64,000 nucleotides of DNA, taken from NCBI GenBank assembly GCA_963971575.1, contig OZ020616.1:36126306-36190305 (forward strand), in the 5' to 3' direction. The position numbers and the translations under genes are program-made. This DNA is from Liopterus haemorrhoidalis. Lineage: Eukaryota; Arthropoda; Insecta; Coleoptera; Dytiscidae. This document shows, piece by piece, positions 53,401-62,265 of this stretch. The notes beneath the pieces are model-generated. The model was not told where the DNA came from. It ran no database searches and saw nothing but the letters and a program-made list of their open reading frames with translations. Position 1 is the stretch's first letter. Each line of letters begins with the position of its first letter.

Positions 53401-54587
53401 GCAGTTTTCTCCCGATCATCAGCATTCATTCCGACCTGCCAATATCCACTCTTCAAGTCTAATGTAGAAAACATTTTGGAGCCGGCCAGAGTATCCAAGG
53501 TATCATCTATCCTGGGTAAAGGATAGCTATCCTTTTTCGTCACGTCGTTTAGTTGACGATAGTCGACACAGAAGCGGGTCGATCCGTCTTTCTTCTTCAC
53601 CAGTACTACTGGAGAAGCCCAAGGACTATTGGATGCCTCAATTACGTCCTCCTGTTCCATAGACTGAATGATCTGATCCGCTTCTTCACGTTTGGCCAGC
53701 GGTAATCTTCTAGGCGTTTGCCTGATTGGTCTGGCATCACCAGTATCTATTTTGTGCTGAACTATGTTGGTTCTTCCCTTGGATCCGTCGTCACCTTCGA
53801 AAACATCTCGGTATCGGCATAACAGGTCTTCGACTATCTGTCTCTTTGCAGACGACAATGCTTGGCATGTTTGCTTGATTAAAGTGTTCAGTCGTTCTGA
53901 AATTTTATTGTTGTTCTTCACGATGCTGTTCGTTAATCGCACAATTGAGGAGGCTTGCGAGCAATGTCCGACAATGGTCCCTTTTCGTAATGTAGAGGGA
54001 TAGCTGTTCACATTCATTATTCGGACTGGGATACTGTTCGCACTCTTAACTACTGATTTTGCAATAAGGATTCCCTTTCCAGTATTGACATCATGGTTTC
54101 TTGGTTCCAATACCAGGATGCGACCTTCTGGAACCTCACAGCCTAATTTGGCGTCAACCAAAGTTTCACTTTGGGCAGGCAGAATAATATCCTCATTTAT
54201 TGTTACTCTCGCAACGATGTCTTCGCCTTGGTGCAAAATCAACTCTTCATTGCCGATCTTTACGATCCCATTCTTCAGATTTAAATCAAATCCATGTGTC
54301 GTCATCATGTCCATTCCAAGGATGATTTTGTCTTCAATATCGGCCACCAGAAATCGGTGTTTGATCCTGATGCTGCCGATGGTGAGGTGAACATCTATCT
54401 CTCCGCGTACTCTAGCTGAATCGCCAGTGGCTGTTCGGAGTTTCCATCTGGTTGGCCTCAGATGCAAAGGTGTTTTCACCACATCAGGCCTCACAATTGA
54501 TCTTGTAGCTCCCGTGTCCAGTAACAAGGAATACAGTCTGCCATTAACTACACCATCCACGAACACACTAGTGTTGTGCATCCTCAT
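50355..54587 (-). CDS. pol: Pol: protease, RT, RNase H, integrase, TARG1-like macro domain, CCCH finger
   Basis: 1410 residues from the first ATG; the frame is open to 54695. Protease: LLLDTGATRS (D24). RT: STLDLKSGYW (D377), VYLDDI (D441, D442). RNase H: D588, E629, D654, D697. Integrase: HHCC zinc region (H819, H826, C856, C859), then D888, D948, E984 (DD35E) and GPYEVI at 1124. It then runs on without a stop into a macro domain (about 1195-1337): DLFSVPEHYALAHCVARD, RGIAVVFRKRFG, CLVTKEF and PKLDCGLDGLDW. K1268 and D1309 match the catalytic Lys and Asp of TARG1/OARD1, which removes ADP-ribose from glutamate/aspartate and DNA. A CX7CX5CX3H finger follows (C1350, C1358, C1364, H1368). The usual gypsy Pol ends after integrase, so the last 230 residues are extra. 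Confidence 0.95.
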   Translation of the reverse strand: MRMHNTSVFVDGVVNGRLYSLLLDTGATRSIVRPDVVKTPLHLRPTRWKLRTATGDSARVRGEIDVHLTIGSIRIKHRFLVADIEDKIILGMDMMTTHGFDLNLKNGIVKIGNEELILHQGEDIVARVTINEDIILPAQSETLVDAKLGCEVPEGRILVLEPRNHDVNTGKGILIAKSVVKSANSIPVRIMNVNSYPSTLRKGTIVGHCSQASSIVRLTNSIVKNNNKISERLNTLIKQTCQALSSAKRQIVEDLLCRYRDVFEGDDGSKGRTNIVQHKIDTGDARPIRQTPRRLPLAKREEADQIIQSMEQEDVIEASNSPWASPVVLVKKKDGSTRFCVDYRQLNDVTKKDSYPLPRIDDTLDTLAGSKMFSTLDLKSGYWQVGMNADDREKTAFTIGTGLWQFKVMPFGLCNAPATFERLMERVLKGLSWKTCLVYLDDIIVVGQSFEDHLKNLEEVFKRLRSANLKLSPKKCHLFQKKVNYLGHIVSGEGVSADPEKLKAVREWPLPTDKHDIRSFLGLCTYYRRFVPGFANIAKPLTRLTEEGRKFQWDQDCQYAFEELKQALVSAPILGYPLANGKFILDTDASNVGIGSVLSQMQGGQERVIGYFSKTLSKPKRNYCVTRRELLAVVKSIEHFYKYLYGRKFLLRTDHAALKWLLGFKNPEGQVARWIERLQEYDFHTEHRAGKSHQNADALSRRPCPPECKHCNRLEEHCTPTLRTTVVDDQWQNAELQRDQENDPDLRMIMDWKKEGQKPSWQDIAPCTQTVKSYWAQWDSIVIDEGLLKRVLENENGTQEKMQLLIPKNRVSEVLRLLHDGVSGGHLGVNKTVEKVRERFYWVNYKEDVKEWCRKCVVCAGSNGPNRRRKAPMRQYNVGSPFERIAIDIAGPFPTTDLGNKFILVVSDYFTKWTEVYAIPNQETVTVAEVLIREFISRYGVPLELHSDQGRNFESGLFQNICGLLGIRKTRTTALHPQSDGMVERMNKTIAKYLSKVVSDHQRDWDQYIHLFLFAYRSAVHESTGESPAKVLFGRLMRLPCDLKFGCKPGEDLAGEDYVSELRRKMDEIHDWVRSSIRVSSDRMKDQYDVKAEKGGYQQGDLVWLYDPKRRRGLSPKLQRKWEGPYEVIKRINDVVYRIRKTLNGKPRVVHFNRLAPFAGANEDDPDLQVRCIQDEEDVFNQVMASCVKGHKIRHGVTREIQRDLFSVPEHYALAHCVARDLKMSRGIAVVFRKRFGKVDELKQQRPTIGSALSLEHNGRKIYCLVTKEFSQEKPKYHALWETLQDLRDQLLEDGVMCLAIPKLDCGLDGLDWRVVRSMIEELFQRSGIEVLVCSYTNKKIGLSGKTVDCYFYLTSTCNRGSDCKYLHDPRRDPKMFRDETFLRRGQCNGHGSLDLEHLRGTTVNGNDSS
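50427..50440 (-). other. Polypurine tract
   Basis: Minus strand AAGAAGGGGGCAG directly precedes the 3' LTR, the expected primer site for plus-strand DNA synthesis. It also codes for Pol residues around 1384-1387 (Arg-Arg-Gly-Gln). Confidence 0.75.
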
Positions 54588-54655
54588 GGACGCTATGACT
54601 GCAACTGGGGTCTTCCAGGTACCAGTCGATGGACGCCCCCTTCCATCGACCCTCT

Positions 54656-54695
54656 CTAGTTTTCCTGATTCGCTGCTCGTTTTTGTGGGGGTCTC
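54656..54695 (-). other. Gag/Pol overlap, likely -1 frameshift region
   Basis: The Pol frame is open from 54695, upstream of the Gag stop at 54656-54658, and is -1 relative to Gag. The bases before the stop are CAGGAAAACTAG. GGAAAAC is close to, but not, a standard slippery heptamer. The first Pol ATG is 69 bases beyond the Gag stop, so reinitiation is an alternative. Confidence 0.55.
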
Positions 54696-55987
54696 CTACA
54701 CTGGCTACGCATATGCCCGACTTCGCCACACCTCCAACACTGTGGTTGTTTCCTTTGTGAATCAGTTTTACTCATCTCCTCTATTTTCTCTAATATTTTC
54801 AAACAAATTTGTTCCGACTTGTTGGTCTCCTCGTCTTCATCCAGAACTCGTACTCTTGCGTGCTCTGGCTCAGATTTCTTGATAGCCTCGAACTCTAGAG
54901 CTTGATTGAGAGCATCTTTAATAGTCTTGCATCGCGCTAATTTTACAGTTCGTCGCGTCTCGTAGTCTCGGAGTCCTCTTACAAAGCTTTTCACTGCAAG
55001 AGTTTCAAAAACATCTTCACTGATCCTTGGGAATGACAATCGAACTAATCGGACTATATCAGCCTCGAATTCTTGCAAATTCTCGCCCGATTTCTGGAGT
55101 CTGTTATCCAGTTCCGAATTATAAACTCCCTCCATCAATCTCTTACCATAGCGAGTCTCCAGCCGTGCAATCAATTCCTCATAGTTTCCTCTGTCTTTTA
55201 ATGGAATATTCTGCAGCACATGAATAGCATCGTCACGTAAAGAAACGCTCAATACTTGCGCTTTCTTTTCTATAGACCATCCTTGCATCATGGCCGTAGT
55301 CTCGAATAATGTTAAGTAATCTTCCCACGAGGATTTACCATCGAAAGTAGGTAATTTAGGGACCAGACCGGTTTCAAATTTTTCTTCCCTTTTCACACCC
55401 TTAGTCGGCGCACCATCAGATGATGTTGTTGATAGTGCTGAGTTGGTTGGCTTCTCGTTTATTAGTGTCTTTAGCCTATTCTCCAGCTCAACCAACTCCG
55501 ACTCCACTTTATCAATTTTACCTAATCTTTCTTCTATTTCTGCTACTTTTTCTGAATTTTCTAGTAATTTAACTCTTAAGGCTCCACAATTTTCCAATAA
55601 TTTTGTTTCTAAATTCCTGGAATTTTCTGATAATTTTGCTTCCAATACTCTAGAATTTTCAGATACTAATGAAGTTAGTTCTGTTTTTAAAGTTCCCGAA
55701 TTTTCTAATAATTTTGCTTCTAAATTCCTGGAATTTTCTAACACTAATAAAGTTAATTCTTTTTTTAATGTTCCTGAACTTTCTGCTAATAATTTTGCTT
55801 GAAGCGAAGCGTTCGTCTCAAATACATAAATATCTGGATTTTTACCTTCCTCCAACATCTTTTCGTAAAGTCGTGCCTTAAGTTCCGACTTCTTCCCGCT
55901 AATGCTCAGTTCCCGTTCTTCTAGTTCTTCTTTTAACTCTGTTATTTTGAGTTCATCCAATTTTTTTGCATTAGCCATTTTGAACAA
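54656..55987 (-). CDS. gag: Gag: SAP-like motif, coiled coil, capsid, CCHC knuckle
   Basis: 443 residues. Residues about 10-45 (DELKITELKEELEERELSIS, then GKKSELKARL) fit a SAP DNA-binding motif. Residues about 60-175 are repeated coiled-coil segments with recurring LEAKLLENS and TLKTEL units. A retrotransposon Gag core spans about 205-345 (FDGKSSWEDYLTLFE, FETLAVKSFVRGL). The C terminus has one zinc knuckle CWRCGEVGHMRSQC (CX2CX4HX4C, 417-430). Gag packages the element RNA. The Pol frame overlaps its end by about 37 nt in the -1 frame. ATG at 55987; an in-frame ATG four codons later is an alternative start. Confidence 0.9.
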   Translation of the reverse strand: MFKMANAKKLDELKITELKEELEERELSISGKKSELKARLYEKMLEEGKNPDIYVFETNASLQAKLLAESSGTLKKELTLLVLENSRNLEAKLLENSGTLKTELTSLVSENSRVLEAKLSENSRNLETKLLENCGALRVKLLENSEKVAEIEERLGKIDKVESELVELENRLKTLINEKPTNSALSTTSSDGAPTKGVKREEKFETGLVPKLPTFDGKSSWEDYLTLFETTAMMQGWSIEKKAQVLSVSLRDDAIHVLQNIPLKDRGNYEELIARLETRYGKRLMEGVYNSELDNRLQKSGENLQEFEADIVRLVRLSFPRISEDVFETLAVKSFVRGLRDYETRRTVKLARCKTIKDALNQALEFEAIKKSEPEHARVRVLDEDEETNKSEQICLKILEKIEEMSKTDSQRKQPQCWRCGEVGHMRSQCRRPPQKRAANQEN

Positions 55988-56080
55988 TTTTATTTAAAAC
56001 AACTTGTATATTTAAAACGTCTACTACTTTTATTTATTTAAATTTTATTACTGTTTATTTATTACTTAATATCACCTTAC

Positions 56081-56098
56081 CCCACACCTGACACCAAT
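56081..56098 (-). other. Primer binding site candidate
   Basis: Two bases after the 5' LTR the minus strand reads TGGTGTCAGGTGTGGG. The initial TGG complements the CCA end of a tRNA, as expected of a minus-strand primer site. The tRNA species is not identified. Confidence 0.65.
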
Positions 56099-56398
56099 TG
56101 TAACGTTTTTAAGTTCTTCGGTAAGGTGATATGCCAATTAAAACTATTATTTATATTTATCACTTATTTATTATTAATAATACTAGTACAACTATAATTG
56201 TCTCACACTAAAACTCTATTAATTTATATTTACATTTATATTTAGTCAATTAATTTATTTTAACAATAACTGTCTATTTATTTATCACCTGTCAAAAATC
56301 TGTCAAAAAACTGAATGTCATTTTTTTTAAGAACTGTCATTTCCGTTGACAGTTGTGCCTCTTAGATGTTCCAAGTCAAGTGATCCATGGCCGTTACA
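56099..56398 (-). repeat. 5' LTR (300 bp)
   Basis: Identical in length and sequence to the 3' LTR. Holds the element's promoter. The 110-nt leader between it and Gag contains the primer binding site. Confidence 0.95.
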
Positions 56399-56703
56399 AT
56401 ACCTTGCACAGCAATTATCAGTTTTTTTAGGATTGCGGATTCTGTTGAAGTATCGGCATCTTCATGGCTAACTGAGACAGTGTCCTTTGTGTTTTGGTTA
56501 TTCACTTGTTTTGAGGTTAGACATTCTTCACATATCCATTGTTTTGCAGAGCCGTCTTCTCTCATGTTCACAAATACTTCTGGTGAAATATTTTCACATA
56601 AGCAGTGATATTGAAGTTTGCAAGGTCCCTTGTATTCTAAATATTCTTCGTATCTTTCTATAATTTTCTTGCACTTTTTGCACGACATTCCGTGCGGCGC
56701 CAT
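56399..56703 (-). pseudogene. LINE ORF1, 5' part with PHD-like finger
   Basis: From ATG 56703: CKKCKKII, then PCKLQYHCLC and WICEEC form a PHD-like zinc finger of the type seen in the LINE at 30.6 kb. After a Ser/Thr-rich linker comes AILKKLIIAVQ, where the LTR retrotransposon interrupts. The ORF's last 10 residues (TAMDHLTWNI region) come from the LTR, not the LINE. Confidence 0.85.
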
Positions 56704-57389
56704 CTTTTTTCATATCATTAGACACACTTTACACCAAACACTAATTTAACAACTATATGTTTCTAAATATTGTCTCTCCACTTTTTAGCTGGTCACTACA
56801 CTAACGTTCCATACGGAATTACTTGTTACATTTTACTTGTCCGACCGAACACACTAACTGTCCCTAACGCATGATTAACAAAATCTCACTCTACTTAAAA
56901 CTCGACTTAACTTCTTCACTCTTTAGGCTCAACTCCTCTAAGCATGACTTGACGTTATGATGGTTTAAAATCAACTGCCCTTAAAACACGACTACCCTGA
57001 AAAGCTTACATCGCTCAACTGTTAAATGTCATTTAAAACCCTGGTCAATTGAGACGACATTTATTATCCATAAATTAAATTGTATAATCTCCCCAGATAA
57101 GTAACTAACTAATATTTATTTTAAAACAGAGATTAATAGATTTTCCCATATGGTTCTAACACTTCTTATCTAATTTATTAACAGAGTTGTCTTGCAATAT
57201 TACAATTTACTATTTCCTTTTCATGTTACATTTACAAAGTCTCAAGTTACAATAACTACCCTTATCTTGAATGCCCTTTCTAAGAAATAGATTATTTTTT
57301 TATCATTTAACATTTTAAATATTTTACTTTAATTGAATGATTAAACTGAATTTGTTTATGAAATTTTATTTATGAAATAATACCAAGAT
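56704..57389. other. Probable LINE 5' UTR, then spacer
   Basis: The part up to about 57050 is less AT-rich and lies directly upstream of the LINE ORF1 start on the minus strand, so it is likely its 5' UTR. The true 5' end is not visible. Nothing recognised beyond. Confidence 0.45.
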
Positions 57390-57640
57390 TACCTCCCTTA
57401 CAGTTGCTACTCCACAATCTGAAAATTATGCTCTGGATTTTGACAGTTTCTAAGTATTTAGAAACGCGTATTGCTATGTGTAATCTTGCGTTATGATGCA
57501 TTAATTTCAAGTTGTCACCCAAAAATAGGACAAATGGAACAACATAGTAGGTCAGAAATTCTCTAATGTACAATTCTGCCGCCATTTTCTACAAAGACCA
57601 GCCCCGTACGTGCTCCGTTGTAATGCCTTCTTATACCAGT
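57390..57640 (-). pseudogene. Tc1-like transposase fragment
   Basis: The minus strand reads YIREFLTYYVVPFVLFLGDN, then LMHHNARLHIAIRVSKYLE, matching the second catalytic region of Tc1 transposases (LMDDNARPH). The aspartate before NAR is replaced by histidine. Only about 70 codons remain, next to a mariner. Confidence 0.75.
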
Positions 57641-57784
57641 ACTGAGCTTTCAACATAACCGACTCGTGAACGATGGCTACCTTTTAAGTTTTTACAAAAA
57701 CTAAGAAAGAAACATTTTTTTTTGGAACAAACTGTTTTATTGCTTTTCAAAATATTCGCCTTTAAGATTTATACACTTTTGCAT

Positions 57785-59560
57785 GCGTTCAATTCATTTC
57801 TCGAAACATTTTTCCACTCTCAAGTTGGTATCTCAAAAACATGGTTTTCGAAGGCTTCAACAGCTCTTGAGTTGATAAAAATCACTGTCCACGCATTTTT
57901 TGTTTGAAATTGGGGAACAAAAAAAAAAAATCGTTAGGGGATAAATCAGGTGAATACGGCCAATGAGACATGAAATAGATGTTTTTCTGCTTCAAATAAT
58001 CAATTGTTTGACGTGCTGTGTACGAGTTTGCATTGTCATGGTGAAGAATGATGCGACGCTTTTGGTTGTTTTTCCCGATTTTATCGCTGACTTCTGCCAA
58101 ACAAATTGTTGTATACCATTCAGCATAAATTGTTCTCCGATCCTCTAAAGCAGTGGTTCTTAACCTTTTTGAAGTCACGGAGCAATTTTGGACCATAAGG
58201 TAAATTCGCGGAGCCCCAAAATCAAAAAGGCAAAAATAATTCCTAATTTCGAGGTTCTGCACGTAGCATTACATTCCGACATACAAAAATATCATATTTT
58301 AGATTTTTTTTCTAATTTGTACAACCTTTCGCTGTTTGATTTTGAATTTTTCGGCTGTTTTGCCGCCTCTAAAATGTTGCCGCTATAGGCAGCCGCCTAA
58401 ACTTGCTTAGTAATAGAAACGGCCATGGATGAGTTTAAAATACACCCAATACGAGTAAAATATTGTACAATCCATGTATTGTCCGTTATTTCATATCTGT
58501 AAAACAGCTACAGCTACAGCGGGATTCCCCACACTTTAGAGCTGATCGAAAGAGAGAATGAGCTAAAGGAGTAGGTTTGCCTGTATCATAAAACAATAAT
58601 TCACTAATAAAAAATGCCTTACCGGATAGTTATCTAAGACCTGAATTACAGATGTTATAACTTATGAACAGAACTCACATAACATAATCCAAATAAAAAC
58701 ATAAATTGTGACTATATTAGAGGATCTGACGGAGACACTGAAATATCGAAATGAGAAATGCGACGCAACAAATTTCAATAATTTTTACTTCAGATAGCGA
58801 GATAGGAAGGGAAATGTCGCCACAAACATACGAATGCTGACGAGCAAATAATTGTTTTCATTGTCACAAAACAAAAACAGAGTTATGTCTGGCACAGTGA
58901 ATAATATAGGCCGGTAGAGTCAACGCTCTATCTGTGTAGTAAGATATGATTGGAGTCAACACTATAATTCGGATTTAAAAATTTCGCGGAGCACTTCCAA
59001 CAAGCTCGCGGAGCACCGGTTCAAAACCAGTGCTCTAAAGGAATGGTTGCGACATATCCAGTACAACCGAAAGAACAACTTTTGTGGGTTTCGATTCATC
59101 TTGGAAGACCCAAACAATGGATTGTTGTTTAGTTTCTGGTTCATATGAATAAATCCAAGTTTCGTCACCTGTAATGATGTATATTTTGCAGAGCCTAGGT
59201 TGTTTTTTTTTAGCATTCCCTTACAGTGTAAGGGAATTCAGAGTTTAGAATTATGCGATATCCATCGGGAACAGATCTTTTTGCAGTCAGCGATATGCCA
59301 AAGGATGCCTATATCTCACGGTAAGTCACATGCCGATCTTCTTCAATCATTTTGCACACAGCATCGATGTTTTTTTGAATCACAACCAATTTTGGTCGAC
59401 CTTCACCAGATTCATCACTGACGGACGCACGACCACGACGAAATTCTGAAAACCAATTGTCAACAGTCTTTTCTGATGGTGCTTCATTACCAAAAGGTGA
59501 ACAAAGTGAATCTATGCATTGTTGTTGAGTTAGAAAAAACCTTCAAGAGTAATATCAATT
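57785..59560 (-). pseudogene. Mariner transposase, split and frameshifted
   Basis: N-terminal side (59560-59040): TVDNWFSEFRRGR and DRHVTYRE-like helices, then, after a deletion, IITGDETWIY (first D kept, near 59170) and WVFQDE. The hAT MITE interrupts just before LEDRRTIYAEWYTTICL. C-terminal side (58145-57785): RRIILHHDNANSYTARQTI (second D), WPYSPDLSPNDFFF (third D), then a frame disturbance in the T-run near 57925. All three aspartates are still present, unlike the copy at 13.5 kb, but the frame is broken in several places. Confidence 0.85.
58151..59032. mobile_element. hAT-type MITE, perfect 8-bp duplication
   Basis: Ends CAGTGGTTCTTAACC and GGTTCAAAACCAGTG. The duplicated target is CTCTAAAG (58143-58150 and 59033-59040), inside the mariner transposase gene. 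882 bp with no recognisable transposase. Confidence 0.9.
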
Positions 59561-59737
59561 TTTTCACAAACTTGTTTTTTTATACGCTCATTGTCAAAAA
59601 AATACTCGGTCAATTTATAAGCTGCCACTGATTTCACAATAACAAATGTCAAATTTTAAGTATATAATTATGACACATTTCAATATTGCCATCTAGCGGT
59701 CGTTTGTAAAAACATAAAAGGTGACCCTCGTAATCGC

Positions 59738-60510
59738 CTAATGTAGGTAACATAAATTATCCGTTTTTAGATCTCGGGCACTATATGAAAAACACGTAGT
59801 CAAGGTCACAAGACCCGTCTTATTTGTCTAGTCTTAAAGTTTCACATTTTAAGAAACAAATACGTAAAGTTCTCATCATACTCTGGTCACTCAATATCAG
59901 AAGATGGAAATTTCTTAAGTGTCTGGGATTTGAATCCTTGCCCCTATGCTGCATAAAAAACTCTAGTAATATGGTTAAAGCTATGGCAACACTTATTTAT
60001 ATATGGCTCCGAAATATTGATCAAAACAAGATCGACAACACCTTAATTATTCTTGTTGTAGTGCTTATCCAGTTCGGACGTTGGCTTTTCGTAATTTTCA
60101 AGTAGTCTCCAGCTGCCCGGAATATATCTATTGCGATAGCTGAAAACCATTGGCGTGATTCTGCAATCAGAATATACGATGTCGACCTGGTCCTCTTTGA
60201 CCATAAACCTTGCCTTGCAATATTAGTTGCAGGCTTATTATATGTTCTAGGTATTTGATCTTTCTCTTCTTCACGTTAACTGCCTATGATACTCTCAGAA
60301 TACGGTGATAAATGTAAAATTCTAAAACATCATTTTTTTTAAAATGCAGCATCAGACAGAGCCCATGTTGTATTCCATAGAGAAAAATTAAAGAGATGTA
60401 CTAATATCCGAAGCTTAGTTTGAAGATTAAAACCATGAGAGCAGAATATTTTCTCATCCTGATGATCTTTACTCTTACTATCTCAATTCTGCATCTAATT
60501 TCAAGAGTGT
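59738..60510. other. LINE scrap at 59975-60040; otherwise no gene
   Basis: CTTATTTATATATGGCTCC and AAGATCGACA match the RTE-like tail at 9700-9750. The remaining sequence, including a 93-codon ORF at 59824-60105, is not recognised. Confidence 0.5.
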
Positions 60511-61912
60511 AGTCCAAGTTTTTGGAACTTCTGAAAAGCTATTTAACAGATAGAGTTCAGGCAGTGAAGGTGAATGGTTCAATTGGTTTATCTAGAACTG
60601 TAAGATGTGGTGTACCGCAAGGTACAGTATTAGGCCCTCTTCTATTTATTACTTACATTAACGATATGCTAAAGATGTGTCCTACATCAGTACTACTCTC
60701 GTTCGCTGACGATACAGTTCTATACACTACAGGAACCACATGGAATGAAGTTATTGCTAAAACATCAAATGAATTGTCCGTTCTAAAATACTGGTTTGAT
60801 AATAACGCATTAACTCTTAACAATAATAAAACTAAATTTATCACCTTCACCTCATACATTAGTGGTCTTCCCAATGTGAACCAAATCTTAATTCATGATA
60901 AAGTCTGTAATAAGATAAACTGTAGCTGTAAATCTTTAGTCTCAAGAGTTGATTCTTTAAAATATTTGGGAATATACATTGACACACATCTTCGGTGGGA
61001 CGTTCATTTGCTGAAACTTCAAAGTAAAGTACGAACCTTTATTTACCTCTTCAAAACTCTTCGTCATATTTTTGACATAAAATCTTTGAAAATGTTTTAT
61101 TTTGGATTCATTCAATCAATATTAAGTTATGGTATCTTAGTATGGGGAAAAGCTTCACCATCACATTTAAAAAAACTAGAAATTGTTCAAAAATTAATTT
61201 TAAAGATCATATATGCTAAAGACTACCGTTTTCCTAGTGACAAATTATTTATCGAGGCTCAAGTATATAATTTAAATCAACTTTATTTTCTTTCTGTTGC
61301 TAAATATATGTTTAAAAATAAATTTCAAATACTATTAAATTTTCCTTGCCATGAATATTCAACCAGATTACAAAGCGCTAATGTAAGCTATTCACTGCAA
61401 TCAAAAAAATCTGTTGGGCAATCAAGCTTTATATATAATATTCCCCTAGTTTATAACACTATTTCACAGTATAAGAAATTTGAAGAAATCTCTTCTGGCA
61501 GTTACCATGCCTATGTTAAGAATATTAAGAATATCATCAACCTCCTAGATTTTCAATGAATAAATTATTTACCTTATTTTCTATTGTATTTGTAGTTTTA
61601 CTATATAATAATTTGTAGTTATTATTATTATTATTATTTGTGTATGTTAATTTGTTTATTATTTTGTCCTGGCATTGCGACAAGCTTCAGCTTAGTGATG
61701 CTGGACAGAATGATGAAAATGAGTTATGAATAAATTAATCGGTCTATAAGTTGTAAAAAAAAAAATGTATGTCTAATAATTTATAGTGGGTATTAGAATA
61801 TATATTTTCTTATTTACATTTGTTAAAATTTGTTAATAACTTATGTACAACACATCTATTTGTAAAAAATGTAAATAAAGTTATTATTATTATTATTATT
61901 ATTATTTTCAAT
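60511..61912 (+). mobile_element. 5'-truncated LINE with (ATT)n tail
   Basis: Starts inside the RT domain and runs to AATAAAG(TTA)n at about 61873-61908. A (TTA)n stretch also occurs at 61619-61637 and an A-run at 61747, so the 3' end may combine two tails. Target duplication not found. Confidence 0.7.
60522..61559 (+). pseudogene. LINE reverse transcriptase, C-terminal half, frame open
   Basis: 345 codons without a stop but lacking the endonuclease and first half of the RT. Motifs: ELLKSYLTDRVQAV, GVPQGTVLGPLLFITYINDM, FADDTVLY (near 60705), LKYLGIYIDTHLRWD and LSYGILVWGKASPSHLKKLE. It ends at 61559 without RNase H. The intact frame in a truncated copy suggests a fairly recent insertion. 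FADD and overall layout place it near the LINE at 31.5 kb, but the sequences differ clearly. Confidence 0.85.
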
Positions 61913-62260
61913 CGTACATCCTAGATATTTATATTTAGTGGTACATTTAATAGAGGTGTTATTAATTATAAGTTGCCAAGGTGTTAAGGTTGTTTACTTT
62001 ATAACAATGAATTAAGTTTCCTAGTGTTCAGTGACAGACTATATACATCACTAGTTGTTGTTACCTTTAATGACCATTAATGACCATAAACTTTGTAGAA
62101 TGCTGGCTCATAGTTTTGCACATATCAGTTTTTAATAACAAAATATGTCGATAATTTTGTTCTGTACTCAAAGATAAGTATTACACAGAAAATTAAAAGC
62201 AGATAATAATAGGGAATAGTACACATAATAATACAATAAAGAATTGAAGGAAATAAATAT
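61913..62260. other. No gene seen
   Basis: AT-rich spacer with a short direct repeat (AATGACCATTAATGACCAT, near 62070). Confidence 0.5.
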
Positions 62261-62265
62261 GAGAA

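Larger units (their letters stand above)
50127..56398 (-). mobile_element. Complete Ty3/gypsy-type LTR retrotransposon with macro domain in Pol
   Basis: 6272 bp between ATAC duplications (50123-50126 and 56399-56402). The LTRs are 300 bp each (TGTAACG...CGTTACA) and identical as far as I can read. Gag and Pol ORFs are both open and lie in different frames with a short overlap. There is no envelope ORF. Domain order (protease, RT, RNase H, integrase) is that of Ty3/gypsy. It is inserted into ORF1 of a LINE in the same orientation. Identical LTRs and open frames indicate a recent insertion. Confidence 0.95.
57671..59730 (-). mobile_element. Mariner element (cecropia/Hsmar1-like), split by a hAT MITE
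   Basis: The 5' end on the minus strand is CGAGGGTCACCTTTTATG at 59730 beside TA. The 3' end is CGATGGCTACCTTTTAAG at 57671. Same family as 13464-14690. 2060 bp including an 882-bp hAT MITE at 58151-59032; without it about 1180 bp plus the duplicate, near the usual 1.3 kb. Confidence 0.9.

Noticed and set aside
50774..54390. Many plus-strand ORFs of 60-150 codons across pol
   Set aside because: Antisense shadows of the 1410-codon Pol ORF.
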